From positions 1-64,000 of the forward strand of contig UQRL01000005.1 of the NCBI GenBank assembly GCA_900543555.1: a stretch of 64,000 bases of DNA. Direction: 5' to 3'. Source of the DNA: an uncultured Oscillospiraceae bacterium (lineage in GTDB: Bacteria > Bacillota > Clostridia > Oscillospirales > Acutalibacteraceae). A program made the translations under genes and the position numbers. The notes below the pieces were generated by a model, which was given only the letters and a program-made list of their open reading frames with translations, made no database searches and was not told the DNA's origin. This document shows, one piece after another, positions 32,327 through 41,194 of the stretch; position 1 is the first letter of the stretch, and each line of letters starts with the position of its first letter.

Positions 32327-33880
32327 TCAGCTGCGCAGGGCAGCTTCTAGGCTTTGCTGGATCAGGGCTTCCATTTGCAAGGGTTTCCCCTCATTGCCCT
32401 GCATGCAGCAGAGCGAGGGCCTTATGTGTTCCATAATCTCATGGGCCGCCGCAGCGGGCTGCAGCGACGCCTTTTCCTGCTGCGCCAGACAACGCTCTGC
32501 CGCCGTCACGCGGATGGGCACCGGCGCTACGCCCGCAAAGACCATGCGAAGGACTTGCAGCCTGCCGCCTTCAAATAAAAAAGCATAGCAGAGGGAGATC
32601 TCCCCCTGGCGCAGGCAGCCGCTGCAAAAATCCCCGCTCATGGGCACTTCCAAGCAGGCAAGGGCTTCCTCTGGTTTCAGCTGCCGCCAGGGCTCTGCCT
32701 GGGAGAAGTAATCCTGGGCACGCAGCCTTCGCTGGCTGGTTTGAATCACTGTCTCCAGCATCAGCAGCGCGGCGCTGGCACTGCCTGCGGCCGCGCCAAA
32801 GCAGCTGCAGTTCCAACAGCGCGACGCCTCACGCAAAGCAGCTTGCTGGCCGCATGTTCCCTGCCCCTCCCCTAAGACGGGGGGCAAGACCACTCCCTCC
32901 CTATCAAACGTGCAGAAATCTCCGCCCGGTTCCAGGAAGGATTTGAGGCCATAGCTCAAATTGAGCTTTCGAGCCTCCTCCACGCCAAAGGGAATCTCTG
33001 CCAGCAGACTGTCCCAATCTCTCTGGGGAGACCTCTCCAGACAGAGCGCCTGATGGAAAGAGTAAGCTTGCTGCAAGTCCTCCAGGCACTTTTCCTCAAA
33101 CAGCACGCCCATATATGACAAGTCATCCAAATACTCTCCCAGAGGGCCAGCCAGAGAAGCCGCCCGCTCCCCGTAGGGGGCCAGGACCTCCCCCGCCGGA
33201 ACTGACTGGCAAACCACTACATGGTTCCCCATGCGCCGCAGATAATAGGCGGCCGTGAGATTTGCAAGGGTTGGCCGCTGCAAGGCGATCCACTTTTTGC
33301 TGTCCCCCGAAGGCTGGATGAAGAAGATCTCCGGGTGGCTGCTGATTGTCTTTCCCAGCCAATCCATCACCCGGTGGACTGCCACCGGCGCGCCCTCCCG
33401 GTTTCGGACACATGCCCCGGTACACTTGCCGCAGGCAAGGCAGACAGTGGCAGCCATGGGCAGGAATTTCATCAGGGTGCGCTGGGCTTCCAGTACCGAG
33501 CCCTCCCGCAAAAGCTGGAGGATGCCCGGCAGATCCACGCCTGCCGGACAGGCTTGGCAGCACAAGGGCTCTCCCAAGCGTTTACCTCCCAGCACAGAGC
33601 CCGTGCTGCAGGGATGTCCCATGACATGGCAGACACAGCCGCCGTCCTTTATACAGGGTTCATCCTGGCCGCAGCTGGGGCAGGAAACCCCTTGGCGCAA
33701 AAGGTCCTCCACCGTCTGGCCGGGGGACAGCAGCCCCATCCGGCAGTCCTGCTCCAGGGCTTCCGCCAAGGCTTTAGCCTCCTGGCACAGCAGGGGTGAT
33801 TCCATCAGCTGGGAAACGGAGACCTCTCCCCCCAGCTCAATAGCCCCATCCAGGGGAGTGATACTTTTCTTCTTACACAT
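32327..33880 (-). CDS. Degenerate paralog of the adjacent FAD/GltD-like xanthine dehydrogenase subunit
   Basis: A 517-residue cysteine-rich protein. Its start has a Cys-dense region (about 65-92: SCPSCGQDEPCIKDGGCVCHVMGHPC). A Fer4-type segment like that of GltD follows (CCQACPAGVDLPGIL, CLACGKCTGACVRN). The stretch PTLANLTAAYYLRRMGNHVVVC aligns with the dinucleotide-binding GPAGLTAAYYLRKMGHEVTIY of the next gene but has lost the glycines. A CO-dehydrogenase flavoprotein C-terminal-like domain ends it (FAGVAPVPIRVTAAERCL). FAD binding by the GltD-like core is therefore unlikely. It may be an iron-sulfur electron carrier or assembly scaffold. Confidence 0.7.
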   Translation of the reverse strand: MCKKKSITPLDGAIELGGEVSVSQLMESPLLCQEAKALAEALEQDCRMGLLSPGQTVEDLLRQGVSCPSCGQDEPCIKDGGCVCHVMGHPCSTGSVLGGKRLGEPLCCQACPAGVDLPGILQLLREGSVLEAQRTLMKFLPMAATVCLACGKCTGACVRNREGAPVAVHRVMDWLGKTISSHPEIFFIQPSGDSKKWIALQRPTLANLTAAYYLRRMGNHVVVCQSVPAGEVLAPYGERAASLAGPLGEYLDDLSYMGVLFEEKCLEDLQQAYSFHQALCLERSPQRDWDSLLAEIPFGVEEARKLNLSYGLKSFLEPGGDFCTFDREGVVLPPVLGEGQGTCGQQAALREASRCWNCSCFGAAAGSASAALLMLETVIQTSQRRLRAQDYFSQAEPWRQLKPEEALACLEVPMSGDFCSGCLRQGEISLCYAFLFEGGRLQVLRMVFAGVAPVPIRVTAAERCLAQQEKASLQPAAAAHEIMEHIRPSLCCMQGNEGKPLQMEALIQQSLEAALRS

Positions 33881-33989
33881 ACTTTTTCACCAAACGCCAC
33901 CAGCGGAATTCCCCTTACGGCACCGGCTGATGGAAAGCCGCGCGGGGCAGCCGGCTGTTTGCCGGCCGCCCCGAACAGCATATTTCACT

Positions 33990-36341
33990 TTAGAATCCCA
34001 GGGACTGGAAAATCTGGGCCTTTACTTCTTGCAGCTTATAGCTGTTTTCCGTCATGGGGCAGGCGTCCTTCATGGCCGCCTTGAAAGCCTCTTCCGCCAG
34101 CGCGGGAGTGGGCTTCTTGCCCACGAGCACCTGCTCCGCGGCAGTCAGCCGCAGGGGCACCGGCGCAATGCCGCCAGCCACCAGCCGGGCATCCACAATG
34201 ACGCCGTCCTCCTCTTTATACGCATAGGCCAACGCAGTGATAGCGAAATCAATGGCCTCGCGCAGGCGCATCTTCAGGTAGCCGGTGCGGTACCCGGGCA
34301 TCTTGGGGATCTGAACCTCTGTGACCAGCTCGCCGGGCTCTAAAAGCTCCACAGAGTGCATGGCGCTGAAGAACGTAGAGGCGGGAATTGTCTTGCTGGT
34401 GGTGCAGATATCCGCATCCAGTGCCAGCATCACATTGGCCATGTCAGAAGCATTGACCGAATAGCAGCCGCAGTTCATGCAGCGGTGGGCTTCCGCAGCA
34501 GCCTCTTCCATGGTCAGGCTGGTGGAATCCTCCACATTCAGGCTGCGCTCCGCAACGGGGGTGTCCTTCTCCACAGCGCCCTTGGTGACAAAGATCCCTT
34601 CGGGGTCGTACTTCAGGAAGGAATGGCCGGCAGCGGGAGCCTCCATGGGATATCCCATATAGCGGCTCATGCTCTTGGCGGCGATGCCGCCATCGCGGAT
34701 GGCCTTGATAGCCACAGAGGGGCCGGAAGCCGCGTCGCCGCCAGCGTAGATGCCAGGGGCGCGGGTATCCTTGTGTTCGCCCACCTCAATCAGGCCGCGG
34801 GCATTCTTCAGCTCTTCCTTGTACTTATCGCCCAGGAAATCAATGTCCACCTTTTGGCCAGTGGCCAGGATGATGCAGTCGGAGGTGAACACCCGGGTCT
34901 CATCGCCGTAAGTGGGGTTGAACCGGCCGTTCTCATCCCGGACGGAGACGCAGTTCATGCTCTCCAAGCCGGTGATGCTGCCGTCCTCAGCGGAAATGAC
35001 CCGCTTCAAGCCCCAGCCGTTGTAGATCTCCACGCCCTCTTCCTCGGCGCGGGCGATCTCCTCGGCGGAGGCGGGCATTTCATCCCGCTGCTCCAAGCAG
35101 ACCAGCTTAACCTTCTGGGCGCCCAGACGCACGGCGGTGAGGGCCACGTCCATGGCCACGTTGCCGCCGCCGCAGACCAGCACTTCCTTGCCGATCTGCT
35201 TGGTCATAAACTTCTTGACTTCTACCAGGAAGTTCAGGCCGAACTGGGTCAGGCTCTCGCCGTCGATGCCCAGGATGGGCTGCTTCCATGCGCCGGTATC
35301 CAGGAAAACCGTGTCGCTGGCAGCCTTGATTTCCTCCAGGGTGATGTCCTTGCCCACTTCCGTGTTGTTCTGAATGACAATGCCCATGCCGGTCAGGGCC
35401 GTGATCAGATCGCGGACATAGTGCTTGGGCAGGCGGTATTCCGGAATGCCGTACATCATCACGCCGCCAGCCTCTTCCATCTTTTCGTAGATGGTTACCT
35501 CGTGGCCCATCTTGCGCAGGTAATAGGCAGCGGTAAGGCCGGCAGGGCCGCCGCCCACAATGGACACCTTCTTGCCGGTGGAGATTTCGGGGGCTTTGTA
35601 GAACTTGCCGGCATTGGCCAAAATGTAGTCGCCCACAGCGCGCTCCACCGAATGGATGCTCACAGGGTCGCCGTGCTCACACTGGTTGCACACGGACTGG
35701 CAGGTGTGGGGGCAAACCCGAGAGGTAAGCATGGGCATGGGGTTGACCCGCATGATAATCTCAGCGGCGGCGTCCCAATCGTTCTCACGGATCTTCTCCA
35801 TATAGGCGGGGATATCCGTGCCGGCGGGGCACTCCGCAGAGCAGGCGTTGTGATGGGTCTTCATACCGCCCATGATGGAGTGGTACTGGTTGCGGCCCTG
35901 AATGGCGTAGCACTGGTCGCCCCCCTTGCGGGCGCACAGGAGCCGTCCGCCCACGGAATCGGGATAGCGGTAGTACCAGCAGCGCACATCCTGGCACAGG
36001 TTGCCGCCCAAGGTGGCGGTATTGCGGATGATGGGGGTGGCCACACTGTGGGCAGCCTGCGCAACCGCTTTCAGCTCCCCTGCAAAGGCGCTGTCAGACT
36101 CCACCTCGGAAAGAGTGGTTAGAGCGCCCACCGCCACCTTGTCCCCCTGGTCCAGAACATAGGACGCATTGGGAATGGTCTTCAGGTTGACCATCAGGTC
36201 GGGGGACTCCGGGAGGATGTTCTTCTTCAAAGTGCCCAAAAGGTCGGTGCCGCCGGCAATGGGCTGACCGCGTTTGGAGCTCTTCAATTCCTGCGTGGCC
36301 TGCTCAAAGCTGGCCGCGTTGAGATGTTCAAAATTTTTCAT
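33990..36341 (-). CDS. FAD-binding subunit of xanthine dehydrogenase-type hydroxylase with inserted GltD-like oxidoreductase module
   Basis: A 783-residue composite. Residues 1 to about 165 are the FAD_binding_5 domain of molybdenum hydroxylase flavoproteins (QPIAGGTDLLGTLK, ATPIIRNTATLGGNLCQD). A GltD/glutamate synthase-like module covers about 165-610: Cys-rich Fer4 segment, VSIVGGGPAGLTAAYYLR, EVLVCGGGNVAMDVALTA and GIYAGGDAASG. The flavoprotein C-terminal domain resumes at about 660 (YLKMRLREAIDFAITALAYAY, GGIAPVPLRLTAAE). The second flavin and cluster could accept electrons and pass them to NAD(P) or ferredoxin. Its start overlaps the large subunit stop by 4 bases. Confidence 0.9.
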   Translation of the reverse strand: MKNFEHLNAASFEQATQELKSSKRGQPIAGGTDLLGTLKKNILPESPDLMVNLKTIPNASYVLDQGDKVAVGALTTLSEVESDSAFAGELKAVAQAAHSVATPIIRNTATLGGNLCQDVRCWYYRYPDSVGGRLLCARKGGDQCYAIQGRNQYHSIMGGMKTHHNACSAECPAGTDIPAYMEKIRENDWDAAAEIIMRVNPMPMLTSRVCPHTCQSVCNQCEHGDPVSIHSVERAVGDYILANAGKFYKAPEISTGKKVSIVGGGPAGLTAAYYLRKMGHEVTIYEKMEEAGGVMMYGIPEYRLPKHYVRDLITALTGMGIVIQNNTEVGKDITLEEIKAASDTVFLDTGAWKQPILGIDGESLTQFGLNFLVEVKKFMTKQIGKEVLVCGGGNVAMDVALTAVRLGAQKVKLVCLEQRDEMPASAEEIARAEEEGVEIYNGWGLKRVISAEDGSITGLESMNCVSVRDENGRFNPTYGDETRVFTSDCIILATGQKVDIDFLGDKYKEELKNARGLIEVGEHKDTRAPGIYAGGDAASGPSVAIKAIRDGGIAAKSMSRYMGYPMEAPAAGHSFLKYDPEGIFVTKGAVEKDTPVAERSLNVEDSTSLTMEEAAAEAHRCMNCGCYSVNASDMANVMLALDADICTTSKTIPASTFFSAMHSVELLEPGELVTEVQIPKMPGYRTGYLKMRLREAIDFAITALAYAYKEEDGVIVDARLVAGGIAPVPLRLTAAEQVLVGKKPTPALAEEAFKAAMKDACPMTENSYKLQEVKAQIFQSLGF

Positions 36342-38647
36342 TCTCCAAGACCTCCTTTGGCCTTCCCCATGGCATTCAGAATCCTATCCGGGGTGGCGGG
36401 ATACTGGTTGATTTCTGCGCCGCCAATGGCATTTTCCACTGCCATCATCACAGCGGCAGGGCCGGCAGCGCCGGTGATTTCGCCAATGCCGATAGCGCCA
36501 AAGGGGTTCGCCGTGGGCCACCGGGACTCGAGAATGGCCGTGTCAAACTTAGGCAGCTCGTTGAAAGGCCGCCACTTGTAATCAATCATATTGTGAGTCA
36601 TCACGCGGCCGATGGTGGGGTCGAGCACCAGCTCTTCCAGATGGCCGGTGTCCATACCGGCAGATCCCAGGCCGCCCTCAAACTGCATCTTCAGCTCCAA
36701 GGGGTTGATAATCTGTCCCACGTCCGAAGCGCTCAGGCAGTCGGTAATCTTGGCAAGGCCGGTCTCCAGGTCCACTTCCACCTCGACAAAATTCATAACA
36801 CAGTTGTTGTGGTTAAAGTCGCCCTTTACCACACCCTGGCCGGTAATGGAATAATACATGGGGCAAATGGCGATCCAGGGCACGCACACAGAGGGGTCGT
36901 CCTTGCGGAACACCATCATATCCTTGGTGTCCAGGTCCTCCGGCTGGCAGCCCAGCTTCTCAGCGGCCTCTTCCAGCAGCTTCTGGCGGGCGGCCTTTGC
37001 AGCGGAGCCCACGGCGCCGCCGGCGGTAATGGTCTCGCGGGAACCGGCCGCGCCAAAGTCAGCGGGGTCGGTGCGGGTATCGGAGGAGTTGATGGTCACA
37101 TTCTCCAGGGGCACGTTCAAAATTTCCGCGGCAATCTTCGCCAAGGCCAGACGCTGGCCGTTGCCGAACTGGGACACCGCGCAGTGCACCATGACCTGGT
37201 CGTTCTCCAGGCGGACATAGGCAAAGGTCTCATCACTCTGGGGGTCGCCGCTGCTGTGGAGGCTGAAGCCCACGCCATAGGCCTTGTTGCCCTCTACGCG
37301 GGAGGGAACGCCCCAGCCCTTCCAGCGGTCGAACCAATGGAACTTTTCAGCCGCCACGTCAAAGCACTTGTCATAGTTGATGACGGGGTTGCTGTACTTA
37401 TGGCCGGTACGCCAGTAATACTGGTCGCCAGCCTGGCAGAAGTTCTTTTTATAGAAGGTGACCGGGTCCATGTCAATCTGCTTCAGGGCCCGGTTGAGCA
37501 GGTGCAGCACACAGGCCTTCAGCTCTTGGCCGCCGAAGCCGCGGGCGATGCCCACAGGGATCTTGTTGGAGCAAACCACCTTGGAGACCAGGTCCCAGTT
37601 GGGGCATTTGTTCAGGGCGATATGGGTCTCGCCCAGGCCCTCAGCCACCTGGCCCTGGGTCAGCTCGGAACCGGCGCCAGTGCCCACCAGCCAGTCGCCC
37701 TGCAGGGCCTTGATCTGGCCATCCTTGGTAATGCCGATCTTGCCAATGAATTTGTTATCCAAACGGCGCTCGTAGAACAGCAGGTGTTCTTCTTTCGTCA
37801 AGGCATATTTCACGGTGCAGCCGGTCACCTTAGCCAAGGCCACTGTGAGCATGGTGATGTAGCCCAGAGCGTCCTTGTTGCCATAGCTGCCACCCACGTT
37901 GGGGGTGGTGACGTTGATGTGGGCGCCGATGGTAAAGGCCAGCGGGCGGCACACCATGTTGGGGCCCTGCGAGGAAGCCCACACGTTCACATGGCCTTCA
38001 TCCTCCCAGCCGGCAGCCACAAAGGGGCTCTCCGGAGCGCCGGGGAAGGTCCAAGTATAGGCAACCTTGCCTTCCACCACCACATCACTCTCTGCAAAAC
38101 CCTTGGCCACGTCGCCTTCCTGGATCTTGTAGAAGGGCGGGTCGTCTCCCTCAAACCAGCTCCCGGGAGGCAGGCAGTTGTGGTCGTAGTGATAGCCTTT
38201 GGACTCAATATTGTCCTCCGCGCGGTAGACTTCGGGGGCGCCGTCCTTGATGGCGTCCTCCACGTCGTAGACAGGGGTCAGCTCTTTGTACTCCACCTTG
38301 ATGAGCTCCAGGGCCTCTTCCGCGATCTGGGGAGTCTCGGCGGCCACAGCGGCCACGGGGTCTCCCACAAAGCGCAGGTGCTGGCTCATCACAGGGCGAT
38401 GGGAGGGCACGCCGGTCTTCCAATCGGGAGCGTTCTTATAGGTCATCACGCCGATGACGCCGGGCAGTTTCTCCGCCTCGGAGGTGTCGATGGACACGAT
38501 CTCCGCATGGGGATAGGGGCTGTGCAGCACCTTGGCGTATTTGCAGTTTTTAATGGGCAGGTCGTCGCAATAGAGGGCCTTGCCGGTTACAATCGCACGG
38601 CCATCCTGACGGCGGCGCACTTTGCCGATATGCCGGAATTCGCTCAT
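36338..38647 (-). CDS. Molybdopterin-binding large subunit of xanthine dehydrogenase-type hydroxylase
   Basis: A 769-residue molybdenum hydroxylase catalytic subunit. It has the aldehyde oxidase a/b hammerhead at the N-terminus (GRAIVTGKALYCDDLPIKN) and the molybdopterin-binding domain with PNVGGSYGNK, GIARGFGGQE and AAGSRETITAGGAVGSA. The late catalytic Glu is in AIGIGEITGAAGPA. It would hydroxylate a purine or N-heterocycle; the substrate cannot be read from sequence. No in-frame TGA suggesting selenocysteine is seen. It overlaps the small subunit stop and the FAD subunit start by 4 bases each. Confidence 0.93.
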   Translation of the reverse strand: MSEFRHIGKVRRRQDGRAIVTGKALYCDDLPIKNCKYAKVLHSPYPHAEIVSIDTSEAEKLPGVIGVMTYKNAPDWKTGVPSHRPVMSQHLRFVGDPVAAVAAETPQIAEEALELIKVEYKELTPVYDVEDAIKDGAPEVYRAEDNIESKGYHYDHNCLPPGSWFEGDDPPFYKIQEGDVAKGFAESDVVVEGKVAYTWTFPGAPESPFVAAGWEDEGHVNVWASSQGPNMVCRPLAFTIGAHINVTTPNVGGSYGNKDALGYITMLTVALAKVTGCTVKYALTKEEHLLFYERRLDNKFIGKIGITKDGQIKALQGDWLVGTGAGSELTQGQVAEGLGETHIALNKCPNWDLVSKVVCSNKIPVGIARGFGGQELKACVLHLLNRALKQIDMDPVTFYKKNFCQAGDQYYWRTGHKYSNPVINYDKCFDVAAEKFHWFDRWKGWGVPSRVEGNKAYGVGFSLHSSGDPQSDETFAYVRLENDQVMVHCAVSQFGNGQRLALAKIAAEILNVPLENVTINSSDTRTDPADFGAAGSRETITAGGAVGSAAKAARQKLLEEAAEKLGCQPEDLDTKDMMVFRKDDPSVCVPWIAICPMYYSITGQGVVKGDFNHNNCVMNFVEVEVDLETGLAKITDCLSASDVGQIINPLELKMQFEGGLGSAGMDTGHLEELVLDPTIGRVMTHNMIDYKWRPFNELPKFDTAILESRWPTANPFGAIGIGEITGAAGPAAVMMAVENAIGGAEINQYPATPDRILNAMGKAKGGLGE

Positions 38648-39144
38648 GCCTGATCTCCTCCCTTAATGATAGATTGGACGGCTTCAATCACCTGGTAATG
38701 GCTGATGCAGCGGCAGAAATTTCCGCTGAGCGCTTCCTTGATCTCCTCTTCGGTGGGAGAGGGGTTCTGATTCAGCAAGGACTTTACCGCGATGATGATG
38801 CCAGGAGTGCAGAAGCCGCATTGGAACGCACTGTGCTCCAAAAAGGCCTCTTGAATGGGATCGAGCTCACCTGTGACAGGGTCGCTCAGGCCTTCGATCG
38901 TAGTGATCTCCTTGCCCTCACATTCCACCGTCAGGGTCACGCAGGAAGCGACCGCCTTGCCGTCCATCAGCACAGCGCAGCAGCCGCAGGCCCCCTCCCC
39001 ACAGGAAAGCTTCGTGCCGGTCAGGCCGAGGCGCTCCCTCAGCGTTTCCAGCAGCGTTTCGGATTCCGGGATCTGTCCCAGTTTCCGTCCAATGGAAAAC
39101 TCATAGGTCTTCCCATTGATATGTAGCGTCAGCTCCTTGCTCAT
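38644..39144 (-). CDS. (2Fe-2S)-binding small subunit of xanthine dehydrogenase-type hydroxylase
   Basis: A 166-residue iron-sulfur subunit with two [2Fe-2S] clusters. The plant-type ferredoxin cluster ligands are Cys48, Cys53, Cys55/56 and Cys68 (LSCGEGACGCC). The second cluster ligands are Cys109, Cys112, Cys144 and Cys146 (QCGFCTPG, GNFCRC). The start is ATG at 39144 after AAAGGAG; the frame extends upstream without a ribosome site. It is the first gene of the hydroxylase operon. Confidence 0.95.
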   Translation of the reverse strand: MSKELTLHINGKTYEFSIGRKLGQIPESETLLETLRERLGLTGTKLSCGEGACGCCAVLMDGKAVASCVTLTVECEGKEITTIEGLSDPVTGELDPIQEAFLEHSAFQCGFCTPGIIIAVKSLLNQNPSPTEEEIKEALSGNFCRCISHYQVIEAVQSIIKGGDQA

Positions 39145-39502
39145 CCAACATTGCTCCTTTCTCTTGAGTGGCCGGATCGCAGCCAATGGAAAGAGGCCGC
39201 GCCAGTTTGCAAGCACCGGCTTTTCTTACGAAAACCGCAGCCTATCCCATTGGATAACTAGTGTTATTTTACCATGAGCCATCCCTCAGGCTGTACACAT
39301 GGATAGTATCATTCCAAAGAATTTTTCGTCTCTCTATAAGCAAGAAAAATGTCTGAAACCGTCTACTGATGACTTGCCTTTTTAGTAATTATGTGTTATA
39401 ATGATTAATTGCAGTATTATGCCTTCTTTCGGCGTTTCTTTTTGGAAAGGTACGCCGAAGGGGGCCGCAATAAAAGGTGTTACAAATCAAGGAGTGACTG
39501 TT
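39145..39502. promoter_or_regulatory. Divergent control region between the hydroxylase operon and the Crp/Fnr gene
   Basis: No gene is visible in this 358-base region. It holds the promoter at 39374-39402 and a leader hairpin TTCGGCGT/ACGCCGAA (39428-39435 with 39452-39459). It also holds the inverted repeat TATCC-N4-GGATA (39243-39256), whose 5-4-5 geometry resembles Crp/Fnr sites, although the bases differ from the Fnr consensus. A clear sigma-A promoter for the minus-strand operon was not found. Confidence 0.55.
39374..39402 (+). promoter_or_regulatory. Promoter of the Crp/Fnr regulator gene
   Basis: TTGCCT (39374-39379), a 17-base spacer and consensus TATAAT (39397-39402). The transcript would have a leader of about 95 bases containing a hairpin. 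Confidence 0.7.
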
Positions 39503-40162
39503 GTGAACAGTATTCACTTTTTTGTAGAGGGCTCTCTGCGCAAATACCGCCCTCTGTTTGAAAGCGTCTGTCCCGCTCCCATGATGGTCCCCAAAGGGCA
39601 AAACCTCTGCACGCAGTGCTACACCCACGGCTGGCTTTACTATATTTTGGATGGACTGGCAAAAGTCTACATCTCTACCAGCGACGGCAACGAGCAGATC
39701 ATCGACTTTATGAAGCAGGACACTTTGATCGGGATGGACTGTATCGACGATGAAAACAAATCGGTGGTCAGCATCACCAGCGTGGTGGACATGCATGTGC
39801 TGCCCTTCACCGCCGATATTTTGAAAAAGCTCATCCTGCAAAACCCCCAGCTGGGCTATGACTTGGTGGTTTACTACGGCGAGGTCCTGCGGGAGGTGGC
39901 GTTCATGGTGGGAAGCCTGGGCCACTCCGATCAAATGCTGCGGCTCACCACGTTTCTGCTGCTGCTTTTGGACACTCCCGAGTACCGGGAAACGGGGAAG
40001 ATTCTATTGACTCAGCAGGAGGTGGCTTCCTTTATCAATGTCTCACGGGCGCAACTCGCCAAGATGTACGGCCAGCTGCGCAAAGAGGGGATTATCGACA
40101 CGGGCAACCGCTTCGTCACTGTTTTGGATGAAAAAAAGCTGCAAGCCTATCAAAAGCTGTAA
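39503..40162 (+). CDS. Crp/Fnr family transcriptional regulator
   Basis: A 219-residue regulator with an N-terminal cyclic-nucleotide-binding-like domain (about 15-130) and a C-terminal winged helix (about 145-215: LTQQEVASFINVSRAQLAKMYGQLRKEGII). A CTQC pair near residues 36-39, with Cys23 before it, could be a redox or cluster site, but the full Fnr ligand set is not evident. The preferred start is GTG at 39503 with AAGGAG at 39489-39494; the frame extends to 39401 without a ribosome site. Divergent position suggests control of the molybdenum hydroxylase operon. Confidence 0.85.
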   Translation: MNSIHFFVEGSLRKYRPLFESVCPAPMMVPKGQNLCTQCYTHGWLYYILDGLAKVYISTSDGNEQIIDFMKQDTLIGMDCIDDENKSVVSITSVVDMHVLPFTADILKKLILQNPQLGYDLVVYYGEVLREVAFMVGSLGHSDQMLRLTTFLLLLLDTPEYRETGKILLTQQEVASFINVSRAQLAKMYGQLRKEGIIDTGNRFVTVLDEKKLQAYQKL

Positions 40163-40192
40163 GCGCGCAGTGCCCTTATCAGAAGCTGGGGC

Positions 40193-40246
40193 AAAAATAA
40201 CACAGAAGGGGCGCCCTCTCCAGAGCGCCCCTTCTGTGTTATTTTT
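40193..40246. terminator. Long bidirectional terminator
   Basis: AACACAGAAGGGGCGC (40199-40214) pairs perfectly with GCGCCCCTTCTGTGTT (40225-40240), extended by an A-run before and T-run after. It serves the Crp/Fnr gene and the convergent NmrA-like gene. Confidence 0.9.
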
Positions 40247-40249
40247 CTC

Positions 40250-41194
40250 TCAGTTGTCCTTTGAGTGGCGCTCCCCCACCTGGAAGTCACTGGAGTGCTG
40301 GAACATATACAGCACCGTCAAAGGCTGCTGGCCGGTGAGCTTCTGGAAATCATCAGTCCATACATCCATCTTGCCCTCGCGGATCGCCTGCCCGAAAGTC
40401 ACCATGCCATCGGAGGAATACGGGGCCTCGCTGCCCTTTTCAAAGTGCCCGTCCGTAGTGCGGGGCACCCCCATGGCGTCGAACACCTGGTAGTTCTCCT
40501 CGTCGGTGATCTCCTGGTAGGTGATATGGTTTCCGGTGCCCTGGTTGCCGTACTCGATAAATTGAGAAATCGTCATCAGTTCCGGCCCGTTGATGTTCAG
40601 GGTGGCGTGGTCATACCCGGCGCCCCGGTGCAGGGCGTAAGCCACCGCCTTGGCGCAGTCCTTTCGGGAGATGTAGGCCATCTTGCCGTCGCCCTGGTTG
40701 TTCTTCAGCACGCCGTCCAGCTTTACATAGGTGAAGTAGTTGGTAATCATGGCCTCGGCGTACTGGGAGTTCCGCAGGAAGATGTAATCCAGGCCGGAAG
40801 CCTTGATATAGTTCTCGGTGTAGATGTGGTCCTTTTTCTCCACGCTGGGGTTGGTTTCGTCCCCGGCGTTGACCAGGGAGGTATAAATCACCTGCTTCAC
40901 CCCAGCCGCTTTGGCCGCGTCCACCACGTTCTTGTGGGCGTTTTGCCGCTTTGCGCCCACAAAGGGCATGGAGATCAGCGCCAGCCGCTCGGCGCCGGTG
41001 AAAGCTTCCTTCAAGCCCTCAGAAAAATTGAAGTTGGTGACGCGGGTTTCCACGCCGCGCTCCGCGAACTTTTTCAGCGCCTCTTCGCTGTAACCGCAGA
41101 AAATCAAATTCTCCGCCGGCTCCAGTTCCAGCAGGTACTCCGCCGCCTGGCTGCCCAGGTTGCCGTCCACGCCTGTCAATAACAGTTCAACCAT
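40250..41194 (-). CDS. NmrA-like NAD(P)-binding oxidoreductase (QOR2-type)
   Basis: A 314-residue atypical short-chain dehydrogenase of the NmrA/QOR2 type. The cofactor motif is TGVDGNLGSQAAEYLL near the N-terminus, followed by AKAAGVKQVIYTSLVNAG and the KKDHIYTENYIKASGLDYIFLRNSQY region. I place the start at ATG 41194, but there is no ribosome site before it and the frame is fused in phase to a deleted ABC ATPase remnant upstream. It is divergent from a LysR gene, a common arrangement for such reductases. Whether the fused form is made cannot be told. Confidence 0.8.
   Translation of the reverse strand: MVELLLTGVDGNLGSQAAEYLLELEPAENLIFCGYSEEALKKFAERGVETRVTNFNFSEGLKEAFTGAERLALISMPFVGAKRQNAHKNVVDAAKAAGVKQVIYTSLVNAGDETNPSVEKKDHIYTENYIKASGLDYIFLRNSQYAEAMITNYFTYVKLDGVLKNNQGDGKMAYISRKDCAKAVAYALHRGAGYDHATLNINGPELMTISQFIEYGNQGTGNHITYQEITDEENYQVFDAMGVPRTTDGHFEKGSEAPYSSDGMVTFGQAIREGKMDVWTDDFQKLTGQQPLTVLYMFQHSSDFQVGERHSKDN

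Noticed and set aside
36593..38653. Plus-strand open frame of 686 codons
   Set aside because: Exact shadow of the molybdenum hydroxylase large subunit; His/Gly/Leu-rich translation with no domain.
39503..39517. GTGAA-N5-TTCAC at the start codon of the Crp/Fnr gene as an autoregulatory site
   Set aside because: Arms are only five bases and fall in coding sequence at the start codon; spacing does not match Crp or Fnr sites.
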